This document shows, one piece after another, positions 38,120 to 49,171 of a stretch of 64,000 bases of DNA. The DNA lies in NCBI GenBank assembly GCA_025200525.1, contig CM045762.1, positions 29,113,600 to 29,177,599 of the forward strand, read 5' to 3'. This DNA is from Camellia lanceoleosa (Eukaryota > Streptophyta > Magnoliopsida > Ericales > Theaceae). The translations under genes and the position numbers were made by a program. Numbering within the stretch: position 1 is the first letter of the stretch; every line of letters begins with the position of its first letter. The notes beneath the pieces are model-generated. The model saw only the letters and a list, made by a program, of their open reading frames with translations, was not told where the DNA came from and did no database searches.

Positions 38120-38980
38120 ATGAAGAATCAAAAGCAGAAAAAACAGAAACAGAAACAAAACCCATCATGGCAAGACCTCAACCCCTTCATACTATCAAAA
38201 ATATTTTCTTTTCTAAGCCCCCATGACCAGTTATTTGGTCCACCTTATGTCTGTCATTCATGGCTCTCATCAACCTTACACACCATCTTCAAAAACTCCA
38301 TCCTCGATCTCCGGTTAATCGACACCCTTGATCAAGAAAACCAAAGGCTGAGATTCACCCACCTCCTCAAACTAGCCTTAAACCACTACCATGGTTGGGT
38401 TTCAATCCAATTCCCTTCTAAACACAAGTTTGGATACTTTGGCACTGTCTACATAGCAGAGAACACTCCCAACATCACAAGTGTTGCTCTCTCCTCGGAA
38501 GCCTCAGTGAATATGGCTCCAATCTTTATCTCTCTCCTTTACTGGCAAAAACTGAGAATTTTTGAGGCAAGGATGAGGCTTGATGTGGGTTATTTGGTAA
38601 TTTCACAGTTGGTTGATTGGTGCAAGAACATGACAGAGATTAGGCTTCATGGAAGTGTGTTGATGGAGAGAGAAATGACTTGTTTGGTTGATGGGTTTTC
38701 TGGGTTGAAGATTTTGGATCTTTGTGAATCTACATTGTCATGTTGTGCTATTGGGATTGTGTTAGATGGGAGATTGAAGTGTGTGAGGGAGATAAATTTA
38801 TTGCATTGTAAATATGTGGATGACAAAGGTGAGGATGCTGGAGCGGACTATTTGGTATTCAAGGCATTTAGGGATGAGGTGGTTGAGAAAGCTAGTGGGA
38901 TCAAGAGTTTGAAGAAGTTTGTCCATTGTTTAAAGGGCACTTGTATGCATTGCAAAGATAAGGCTTTGGAGAATAAATGA
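38120..38980 (+). CDS. Single-exon F-box protein (SKIP1/At3g48880-like)
   Basis: An uninterrupted 286-residue frame. The N-terminus is Lys/Gln-rich (residues 2-13). The F-box spans about residues 15-60 (W17, DLNPFILSKIFSFLSP, then VCHSWLSS), the segment expected to bind SKP1 in an SCF ubiquitin ligase. The rest is Leu-rich with degenerate LRR-like strands (for example about 145-235, including LVDWCKNMTEIRLHGS and GLKILDLCES), the expected substrate-recognition part. The C-terminus has a small Cys cluster (CLKGTCMHC). Length and intronless form are common in this group of small F-box/LRR proteins. The start is the first ATG after an A-rich leader (AAAATGAA context). The substrate cannot be predicted. 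There are no stops or frameshifts, so it is probably functional. Confidence 0.85.
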   Translation: MKNQKQKKQKQKQNPSWQDLNPFILSKIFSFLSPHDQLFGPPYVCHSWLSSTLHTIFKNSILDLRLIDTLDQENQRLRFTHLLKLALNHYHGWVSIQFPSKHKFGYFGTVYIAENTPNITSVALSSEASVNMAPIFISLLYWQKLRIFEARMRLDVGYLVISQLVDWCKNMTEIRLHGSVLMEREMTCLVDGFSGLKILDLCESTLSCCAIGIVLDGRLKCVREINLLHCKYVDDKGEDAGADYLVFKAFRDEVVEKASGIKSLKKFVHCLKGTCMHCKDKALENK

Positions 38981-39183
38981 CTGAGTTATCGGGTTAAATT
39001 ATTATGTAGTAGTCCCGAAAAAGTGGGTGGATAAGCCAGCCGACTCTGTCTGTTCTACCTTTTTTATGATTAATGTTTTTGTTGATATGGAAATATTGTG
39101 TCACCGTGTTAAGTTAGGACTCCAAAATTATCATCTTCATTCTTGATGTAGAATTGTAATTTTCCATGTCGTTTTGTGTAGAC

Positions 39184-40200
39184 AGGGGTCACTGCTGTCC
39201 TGCTGTGGCGGATGAAACGCAACGTTTTACTTTTGTTATGCTTTTTTTATTTTTTTTTTATTTTCAAGGGTTTAGATAAACAGCCCACTTTCAAGTTTTG
39301 TTTTTAGTTTTTTCTTTCAAAAGCTCACTTTGATTAGGATAAAAATAGTAGAAAGCAAAAAGAAATAGAAAAAAAAATAAAAACTTTCTAAGTTTGTTTA
39401 GCATGAAAGTGATGGAAGTTACAAGAAAATTAATTTTTTTTTGTATAACTCATAATAGCATGGTAATTAAGTTTCTAGTTTCTTGTAAAAAGCATAAAAA
39501 AATATAAAAAATTTGAATTTGTTATAAAAGTAGTTACTTATAATTAGAATTCTTGTAATTCTAATTTTAACAAATTATAGTATTCTTTACATTTCAAAAT
39601 GTTAGTCTCTTATTTTATTTTTTATTGTTCCAAAATATTAGTCCATTTTCAAAAATGAAGGAATAAAATAATATAAATTTTTTATTTTGTTATTCTTTTA
39701 AATTCATTAACAACACAAAAAGTATAATTATGACAATTGATATTCTTAAAAAAATGTAATATCAAAGAGTAATTTTGAAAAATTAATATTTTTAAAGTGC
39801 AATAATTGTATTACCAAAAAAAGTTATTCCTCAAAAAAGAATTATTATTTTAGAACGGATGGAGTAACTATCTTTATAACAAATTTGAACTTCTCATATT
39901 TTCTTGTGTTTTTCTGTAAAAAATTGAAAAGCTTAGTTACTATACCTATTATGATTTGTACAAGAAATTTAATTTTCTCATAACTTTTACCACTTTCATG
40001 CTAAACAAACTTAAATTTTTTTTTTTTTATTTCTTTACTTTCTATCATTTTTATCCTAACTACACTGAACCTTAAAAAAAAATTAAATAAATAAGTAAAT
40101 AAAAAATTGAAAGAGTGTTGTTTATCTAAACCTAAAACAAATAACACCGTTTCATATGCACAGTAGGAACAGCAGTGAGAGGTTTACAGCAGTGACCCCT
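39184..40200. mobile_element. Long-arm foldback element
   Basis: The left end AGGGGTCACTGCTGT and the right end ACAGCAGTGACCCCT are perfect complements. Arm similarity continues for about 350 bases (for example GTTTAGCATGAAAGTG on the left and its complement on the right). The interior is non-coding. No obvious TSD was found, so the superfamily is open, although the long arms suggest a Mutator- or hAT-type foldback. It lies 200 bases downstream of the F-box stop codon. Confidence 0.75.
39583..39864. mobile_element. Stowaway-like MITE nested in the foldback
   Basis: The right end reads TTTTAGAACGGATGGAG followed by TA, a typical Stowaway terminus. The left end TTCTTTACATTTCAAAAT after TA is a degenerate partner. 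The position between the two foldback arms explains why the centre of that element is unpaired. Confidence 0.4.
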
Positions 40201-40679
40201 CATTCTAAGAAGGAAAAGTTTAGCTTGTTTAGTTTTGGTTTTCAGAAAATCTTATTTATTTTATTTTTCGTATTTTTTTGTTTTCAATGAATTATTTTAA
40301 TATTTTAAATAATTTTTTTTTTTTAAATTTTAGACACACCTAATATAAATACACTTAAAAAGTATTATTATTGTGAAAAAAATCTTTAAAAAATTCACTA
40401 AATATCAAAAATACGAAAATTTAGTACATTTTTCATATTTTTGTGTATTTATTAATTTTTTAAAATATTTTTCACAAATATTTTACTATTTAGATATATC
40501 TAAGTAAGGTGCATCTGAAAAAGTAAAAAAAAAAAATTTAAATTTTAAAAATATTCACTAAAAACAAAAAAATATGCAAAAATAAAAAACTCAATTTTCA
40601 AAAAAATTAAATTTAGAAAACTAAAACCAAATATACTGATTATCATTATTGTTTTGGAGTTTTCTTAAGTGTGCAAGTG

Positions 40680-40885
40680 CACACCATGTGCCACTTACAT
40701 AAAAAGTGTAAGTGTAAGGTGTAAGTATAAGTGTAAGGTGTAAGTGTAAGGTGTAAGGTGTAAGTGGGTTGCATATGGTGTGCAACCTCAAAAAAGGTGT
40801 AAGTGTAAGGTTTAATTTTTCACAAAAGGTGTAAGTGTAAGGTGTAAGTGTAAAGTATAAAGTGTAAGGTGTAAGTTGCACACCA
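40680..40885 (+). repeat. GTGTAAG minisatellite with palindromic edges
   Basis: GTGTAAGGTGTAAGT-type units of 6 and 12 bases repeat over about 200 bases. Inverted GTGCACACCAT / ATGGTGTGCAAC / TTGCACACCATAACC phrases lie at the edges and centre. It may be the interior of a small MITE. Apparent frames across it are repeat artefacts. Confidence 0.8.
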
Positions 40886-42400
40886 TAACCAAACCCGTTT
40901 GTTTTTATCGTTGAAGGAGGACAAATAGTGCCTATTTAATAAACAATGTCTTCAAATTAATAGGGTAAATTACAAATTCAGGTTTGTTTAAAATATGGTT
41001 GATTCATCTGAAAATTACATCTCGTCTTTTAAAGTTTTTATTTTTATAACAGAATGGCTCTTTTTATTAATAAATTATCAAATTAATTAATATCAAAAAT
41101 TCTATTGTATACCTGAACCGTTAATAATTTTTTTTCAATTAATTTTGTTGAATCGAAAATTTTGACAGAGAGTTTTTTTTTTTTTTGGCCCTTCTCAAAT
41201 TGGATTGGTGGAAATGAATTCATATTGTGATATGGTCTATTAAGCAAGTGCAGTTGATTTTAGGAGAAATTACAATTTAGTGATAGTTTTATAAAATAAT
41301 TATAGATTTATAATATAAAAAAAATTGACTAAATATTAAACCTTAAAAATTTAAGATTTTAATTATTAAGATTCGTATAAATTTTATTATTAATATGAAT
41401 TTCTTTTCAAAAGATGCACTGAATTGATATTTCTCCTCCACCACGGCTGTTGAAGCCCATATTCACACGGAAACTGACCACTGTGATCATTTTTTATTGG
41501 TATTTATTTTGTAGGGGTCTTATCTAGGGACCAACCAGAATTTGTATAAAGTTTTCGGCTTCAACTTCATCTTTGAAGCCGCCAAATTGTTTGGTTAGGG
41601 AAAGAAAAATATTTTATAAGCAATTTGACAATATTATTTTATGCAATTATAGAGACGTACTACATGATTTTGGGGACCCACATACTTCTTTTACCACTAA
41701 ATTTTTCACACTTTAATCAAGAATTTTTTGAAGGAAATATTAGCAAAAAAAAGAAAAGAAAAGTAAATATTATATAAATTAATAAATTTTATAAATTTTA
41801 TATTAGTTAATTAATAAATTTTATATTAGTTAATTAATGAATTAATAATAAAAAATTTTAAAATTTAAAATATGACCTACTTTAATAATATGATAGGCAT
41901 TTGCATAGGCAGTAAATTTATTATAAAGATTTGTTAATTTTATAGTATTACTATTTTGAAGCTACAAGATGTTCCATCATGTGTAAAGAATCCTAGACTC
42001 CATTGGTACGGAGGTGTGTGTGACTGAAAGTTGTTGGCTAGTCTTAAAGTATCATCACGTGTTGCTCTAATAGGATTGCGACGTGTTGTTCTAATGTTAT
42101 TGTGATCGTCTAAATAATTGGGAACATTAAATAATATATTAATAAATAATTATAGAGTTTTTATTAAAATTATAAGCATAGGAAACGTTACTAACGAATC
42201 TTTTGATTAATAACTAAGTAAAATTCTAGAAAGTCGAGGAGTTAATATAGCTTCTCTTCTAAATCTAACAACCTTAGATAGCAAATTATCTTTTTGATAA
42301 ATCTTAAGAAGTATCAACACAAGGTCTCATGAGTAATGTGGAGGTACGTATAGTATCACAAAAATATTCGTATGTATACAAGCAAATAAAACTCTATCAA
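40886..42400. other. AT-rich intergenic DNA
   Basis: No gene is seen. A GGGTAAATTACAAATTC phrase at about 40963 resembles one end of the Mutator-type MITE family found at 29374, but I could not find the partner end. Confidence 0.4.
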
Positions 42401-43001
42401 GGTTGCTTAATAACTCTGCTGGTCCCAAACTCGGGTAAAAGAGGAGGGTTGTGTGTTAGGTAGCCTACAACCAACACGTAAAAAAGCCGCTTGGATCCTT
42501 TATGAAATGAATCTTAATACTTTGAATTGATTAAATATTAGGTCATTTCCCTTAAGTGACGCATTGCGCCTGCTTTTGGGTGTTTCGAAAAGTGAGCAAG
42601 AGATGCCGCATCGATGCTTGAATGCAGTGACAAATGGGCAAAGGTTTCTGTGTTTTTCTGGACGAGTGCAGATAAAGAAATTAGTCCAAGATTATAGGTT
42701 TAGGGTAACTACAATGAATATAAAAACTTTAACTGGTAAGATTATGGAATTGGTAGATGTCATGACTAAGAGGAGAGTTAGTTTAGTTCGCGTACAAGAA
42801 ACTAAGTGGACGGGTGAGAAAGCTGGGGAAATAGATGATACCTATTTTAAGTTATATTATAATAGCAAGGATAGACACAGGAATATTGTAAGAATAATAG
42901 TTGCCAAGGGTCTTGTAGAAAATATAGTTGTTAACTTAGTTAACTTATGTTAGTTAACTTAGTTATTCGAGAGAATATAATGAACGTTTTTAATGGATAC
43001 G

Positions 43002-45405
43002 TGTGACAACCCTCACCTCTGATTAGTGTTAAATTGTGACTGAGCATGATAAGAAATTGATCAGATTGAAATTCTAAACTGAATGCATGTGTATGTTGCT
43101 TTAATTGCATCTCCATCTGTTTACCATTAATTGAATATGTTCATGTTTTAAGTTTTGAACTGTAAATTGAAGGCCTTATCGGCAACTGAATCTAAAATTG
43201 ATTAGTGTTATATGCTAATTAGGATTTATGTGAATTTATGGTAGATTTAATTAAAATTTGATTTGGAACGATTAAACAATGTTAAATTAATTGAACTTAG
43301 TTATTTACCATTTTGCCATTGAGTGGCTTGACTCTTTGACCAACCCTTATTACACCTCATACACATTTGATATATCATTTTGCTCATCTTCTTGCCAAAA
43401 TCATGAGAGAGAGGGTGATAGGAGAAACTTGACTTCATTTGAGAATTGGCTTGGAGAATTAGAAGAATTGAAGAGGTTTTGCAAAATTGAGCTAGAATAC
43501 TTGGAATTCAAGACCTAAGGTAGAGAATACACCTTCTTACTTGTAAATTTAAGTTGCATCTTGCATGGGTCATAGAATTTGGAGTTTAAAGTCAAGAATT
43601 GGTTTAAAGTGTTGAATTGAGAATTAATTCATGCATGCATGTGCATGTTCTTGAAATTTGAAGTTATTTTGCATGAAATCCTTACATGCATGTGCATATT
43701 TTAGTAGAGGTCCATGAATTCACCATGTTCTTGAGCTAAAACTTGCATTTGATCATGTTTTGGGGCATTAGAGTTTTTGGGAACTCATGCATGTACGATT
43801 TTGCATTGTTCTTCAAGTTTCTTTGAAATTGGTGTTCAATTGGCTTACCTTTGGACTTGATTTTACAAAATTAATCTTCAAAATATGTTGTAGTATGAGC
43901 TTTCAAGTGTTTCTAGAAAATAGGCCCAAAAGGTTGAGTTTTGAAGTGTTGAATGCTTGGTTTGAGCTTGGGAGGCAAATCTGGAAATTTCAGATTTTGG
44001 CTTCCGCGCTCGAGCGAAGAATTCCACACTCGAGCGACCACCTTTGTGTTTAGAGCTCCGCTCGAACAAAGGAATGCTGGCTCGAGCGTAGATTGCAAGC
44101 TCTCAGGTTTTCTGCGTGTGCAAACGCACGCTCGAGTGAAGGAACCTACGCTCGAGCAAGGACTGTGTCTTACGCTCGAGCGAGCATCGAGCGGAGATTT
44201 TCAACATCCAGCACTTTTTGCATTTTTACAGACCGCTCGAGCGAGGAAGTCCACGCTCGAGCGACCCCTCTGTTTTGGCACGTTCGCTCGAGCGTAGAAA
44301 GACACGCTCGAGCGAGACCCCTGTTTAAGCAAAAATTCTGAAAAATGTTTTAAAGTGCATTTTTGCATCCTTATTCCATCCTAGGCATTCTTAGGCCATG
44401 TTTAAGGCATCTTAATGAAGATAATGTTATAGAACCACACCAGTATAGTTAGGGGCTAAGTTATTAATTCTGCGTGTGTGTTCGTTCTGCAATTGTAGGG
44501 TTGGCATCCGAGGATGCTCATTAGCCTGTCTGTAGCCCAGTACTCTGTGAGTAACAATGTTGTAAAGATATGTTCAATTATAATTATTTTTTGAATGATC
44601 AACTGTTCTGCTTACTAAAACGTTATTGTTTAATGAATGAATGCTCGTCCTATTTGTAAACTGCATTCGTGGCATCCATAGCAATTTACTGTTACTGTAC
44701 TGTTACTACTACTGTCACAGAGATCTCTGTCGGTTCCAATGTTCGGAACTACTATTGTTTACTGTTATGATAGCCATCAACTGACTGTTCAGTCTGTTAA
44801 GACCTACTGTACTGTTTTGCTATTGGATGTACCACATATGACTGCTATGGTTTCCAAGTGAGTGATATGCTGTTTAAATACTGAAAGGACATTCATTCTT
44901 AACCTCTTTACATAACTGTTATTCACCGAGCTTTAGCTCACTATTTATATTTATATGTAGGTGTCCAGGCACCAGATCGATGCTAGGAGCGTCAAGCTAA
45001 GCTCCCGTTTTGTCAAGCCAACCGTTGTGCCTCACTTCGAGGTTCCCAAGTCTGTCTAAGCTAGGGCTATTTTGGGGTGTCTCAATTCCACCCTTTGTCT
45101 CTGTTCTGTAGTAAATGTTTAAGACTTGACTGTACAGCTATGGTGAAGGAATTTGGTCCATAACCTGAATGTTTTTATGTATCTGAGATGTATATATATG
45201 TTTTGTTTTTGAATGTGGTTTGTTTATAAAAGTCTTTTCGCATTCAAATTGTCACAGCTCATTAGACATCTTTTATTTACAGTTTGGCTTCCGCCAGCCC
45301 TTTTACTCTGTATTATTGTCATTACTATTAAGCAGGCCTTCGGTAATCACGGATTACTGGCCGGTTGCGATGTTAAACCCATAGGAGCGGGTTTGGGTCG
45401 TGACA
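43002..45405 (+). mobile_element. Solo LTR, Ty3/gypsy-type, 2.4 kb, TSD ATACG
   Basis: It begins TGTGACAACCC and ends GGGTCGTGACA. It is flanked by ATACG at 42997-43001 and again at 45406-45410. Removing it rejoins the LINE endonuclease frame. No internal retroelement genes are present, so it is a solo LTR produced by recombination between two LTRs. Orientation is inferred from the LTR 3' phrase near 44930-44970 (CACCGAGCTTTAGCTCAC). It contains an array of CGCTCGAGCG palindromes. Confidence 0.85.
44005..44320. repeat. CGCTCGAGCG palindrome array
   Basis: About eleven copies or near-copies of the palindrome CGCTCGAGCG (variants CACTCGAGCG, GGCTCGAGCG, CGCTCGAGTG) occur at intervals of about 20-40 bases. 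Most are followed by A or T plus AAG/ACC. This GC-rich block stands out from the AT-rich LTR around it. Confidence 0.9.
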
Positions 45406-48103
45406 ATACGCCCCTCAAGTAGGATTAGACTATTAGACTAAGAGAGTTTTTTGAGACCAAATGGATGAGATATTACAAGAGATACCCATAGGAGAGAATC
45501 TAATTCGAGGTGGTGATTTCAATAGCTATGTAGAAGTAGATAAATTAGGTTATGAGATGGTGCATGGTGGGTATGGTTTTGGTGATAGAAATGAGGCTGG
45601 AGAAAGTATTTTAGATTTTGTGTTGGCTTCTAATCTAGTGGTGGCCAATACTATGTAAAAGAAGAGAGAAGAGCATTTGATAACCTTCAAGAGTGGGTCA
45701 ATTAGGAGCCGAATAGATTACTTTCTAGTAAGAAAATGCAGCGATTGTAAGGTGATTCTTGGAGAGAACCTGATGTCTTAACATAGGATTTTGGTACTAG
45801 ATTTATACTTTAAAGGGTAATACCGAGCTCGGAAAGATAGTGGACGTCGCAGGACTAGATAATGGGGCCTAAAAGGGGATAAATTAGACCTATTTAATAA
45901 TAGAATGGATAAAGAAATGTACTTGAGATTTGGAAAAGGATACTAACACTATGTGAAACTCGATGGCCAATTGCATGAGGAGAATCTCAAGGGAAGTTCT
46001 TGAAGAGTCGAAAAGAAAGAGACCCAACTTTAGGAAAACTTGGTGATAGAGGAAGGAGGTCCAAGCGGTAATAAAGACAAAAAAAAAAAAAAAAGGCTTT
46101 AAAAAGTGACAGAATGATAGAATGGAGGAAAACCTTAAGCACTACAGATTGGCCAATAAAAAGGTAAAAAAAATAATAAGGGAGACTAAATTGAAAGTCT
46201 ATAATGACCTATACACTAGACTAGATAGTAAGGAGGAAGAGAAGAGGATATACAAACTTGCTAAGATAAGAGAGAGGAAAATAAGAGATTTTAATCAGGT
46301 TAAGTGCATCAAGGGTGAGGACTCTAAGGTGTTGGTGAAAGACGAAGAGATTAAGAAGAAGTGGAAGAACTATTTTGAGAAGCTGTTAAATGATGAATAT
46401 GGAGGTAGGTCAAAAGGAAAGGAAATATGCAGTAATAAGGAAAACCAAGACTATAGGTTCTATCGTAGGATTAGGAACTTTGAAGTGGAGTTTGCACTTA
46501 AGAAGATGAAATCGAATAAGGCTTTAGGACCCGATGATTCCCTATTGAAGCGTGGAAATGTTTGAGTAAGAAGGAGATTATTTAGTTGACTAGGTTATTT
46601 AGTAAGATTTTGTTGACTAGGAAAATGCCAGAGCAATAGAGGAAGAGTATTTTAGTGTCAATATTTAAGAATTGCAACAACTATAAAGTGATGGAACAAC
46701 TATAGAGGAATCAACTATAGGGGAATCAGAATTGCAACAACTATAGAGGAATCAAGTTAATGTGTCACACAATGAAAGTGTGAAAGAGAGTGATGGAACG
46801 TTGATTGCGAGATATAACAGAGGTGTTAGAGAATCAATTTGAGTTTATATCTGGTAGGTCAACAATGGAAGCGATCTATCTTTTGAGGAGAGCAATAGAA
46901 AAGTATAGAGAAAAGAAAAGAGACATTTATATAGTTTTTATCAATCTTGAGAAAGCATATGATAGAGTGCCTTAGGATATAATCTGACGGATATTGGAGA
47001 AGAAATGAGTGACAAAAGGTTACATTGATGTGATTATGGATATATATGAAGATGTGGTTGTAGACACCCCATTTTTGACTGACCTTAAGACTCAGATGTC
47101 ACCAACTGAGCGCTCGGTGATGTTGCATTTTGTGCTCGTTCTGAGGTTGCGGAGTCACGGCTGCGAGCCTTGCCTCCGGACTTCCGGACTCTTTTGTGCC
47201 TTGCCTCGGTTTGTGAACCAGGCCCCGTTTTCTTCGTTTTCTCTTCCCAAAGGGAGGGAGAGGTCTCGTAGATCATCTCTTAGTGGCCGTAGGCTACGTT
47301 TCGTGGTCGTAGGCCATTTTTCCCGTTTGGAGCCCGGTTCCCGATTTTCGGAGCCATCGGCCGTGTGCCTCGGTTCGGGACCGCTTAACCACTTCTGTTT
47401 GCTCCGGTTTTTGGCATACATCTTATTTCCTCCCTTTTGAGGGACACTGTGGCTCGAGAGACCAACTTCGTCATCAAACGCCACCTCTGGTGCTTAACAG
47501 TCAGTTTTTGGGGCCCCGGGCTGCGCGTTTCGGGCCCTAAACCTTCGTTTTACATCGGTTTGGGTTCATTTTCGGCAGAGACCTTATTTTCATTGCTAGG
47601 AAGATTGTAGAAGGGTGGAAGGCCAGCAATTGTTCTGAAGACCAGCTTTATTCCTTCATCGCTCTTTATCGCCTGTTTCCTTCACTAGAAAGCTAACTTT
47701 TTGCATCCCCGGGCCACTTTTTCTGACTTTTCACCACACCATTGTGTTGTACATACATGGGAGGCCACCGATATGGCTTGGCCGGCCATTAACTCTTCCT
47801 GACCCTTTTGAACCCCTCTAAAAAGTTGGTTTTTCTCTCTCTTGGGTCACATTTCTTGATTTTTCTCCACATATCTGTGTTGTGCACACATGGGAGGCCA
47901 TCTTTTTGGGGTGGCCGGCCAACAAATCCTCTTGACCATTTTGACCCTGGCCGGCCGGCCACCTGAACCCTCTGAACCTGGCCAGCCATAACCCTTTCAC
48001 CTGGTTCCTTACAGCTGCACCTTCTGTTTCCCCCCAGATTCTGTATCCGAGGGGGGTCTTTTGGAGGGGAAATTTGAATTTGATTTCCCCCCCTTTTCTC
48101 CAC

Positions 48104-48112
48104 TCTATAAAA
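48104..48112 (+). promoter_or_regulatory. TATA box of the giant LTR
   Basis: TCTATAAAAC lies about 1.05 kb into the LTR after a C-rich tract and before a CT-rich leader, the layout expected at a U3/R boundary. Upstream U3 carries repeated GGCCGGCC motifs (47780-47990). Confidence 0.5.
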
Positions 48113-48342
48113 CTAGCCCCCCCAACTCATTTTCAAGGGTTACAAAAAATTGTTTGGAGCTCTTGCATTAAATCTCCCTCTCTCTCTATTCCAACCCTCA
48201 AAACACCCTTGGTTCTTGGCCATTTCTACACCAATCCATAGCACCACACCTCCACACTCTATTCCAGTAACTTGAAGGCTATTTCCAGAGGCTAGGAGCA
48301 CCATTTCTTAGACCAAAAGCTGTTGAAGACTTAGGCTACAAG

Positions 48343-49171
48343 TAGGGGTGTGCGCGGTGCGAGTCAGTGCGGTTTGAGAGAAAAATAAAAATTATATGGC
48401 AGGTGGCGGATTGATAAAAGTGTCACTAGAATTTGTTATTTTCTTTATCAAAAATCGGCGGTTTGGTTGGCAAATAATGGCGGATTTGGCTTGGCAGTTC
48501 GGGCGGATTGGCGGTTTATAAAAAGTATAATTTAAATTACAAAACTTAAATCAAAGAGTAAAAAAAAGACGAGAGATACTGTGATGTTAAGCATCTTGCG
48601 AAGCTTTTTTCTGATGCAGCAAGTGTAGCAACAACATGATAATATCAATGACTATACCATCAGTTCATTACAAGCATTTGTGGAAGCTACAATGATCAAA
48701 TATAATACATAAAATTAATATTATTCAGGGTTTACAATATATTGAAAATGTTTACTGTTGAAAAGTATTTAGATTGAAAAGTGAGTTGATACAAGTTTGC
48801 AACATGGCCACAAAAAAAAAAAAGATTGAAAAGTGAATTGGAATCCAACTTTATTTTGGATTACTAACATCTTGAATTCCCCTCGAGCAGTAATGTAATA
48901 CTATATTCTAAGGTATAGAACAACATGCAAACTTAAGTAAAAAAGAATTTTTAGAATCTTATAAAACATAATTTAATAGCGGTGCAGGTCGGTGCGGTTT
49001 GGAAGAAAAATAGAAACCGGCGGATTGATAAAAGTATCACTAAAATTTGCTATTTTTTTTTACCAAAAACCGGCGGTTTGATTGATAAATAATAACAAAT
49101 TTTCCTTAGCGGTGCGGCTCGGTGCGGTTTTGGCGGTTTCAGCGATTTCGGCGGTATTATGCACACCCCTA
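48343..49171. mobile_element. Non-autonomous hAT element, 829 bp, TSD GCTACAAG
   Basis: The ends are the perfect inverted repeat TAGGGGTGTGC / GCACACCCCTA. Exact 8-bp duplications GCTACAAG lie at 48335-48342 and 49172-49179. Repeated GGTGCGG and GGCGGTTT motifs cluster near both ends, as subterminal repeats often do in hAT elements. There is no transposase frame. Confidence 0.92.

Noticed and set aside
40621..40881. Minus-strand Thr/Leu/Tyr-repeat protein
   Set aside because: It is a translation of the GTGTAAG minisatellite.
43953..44341. Ala/Arg/Ser-rich frames on the plus strand
   Set aside because: They come from the CGCTCGAGCG palindrome array in the solo LTR.
47009..47484. Frames of 109-143 residues at the LINE/LTR junction
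   Set aside because: The longest starts in the LINE and runs on into LTR DNA, so it is an artificial fusion; the opposite-strand frame is a shadow.
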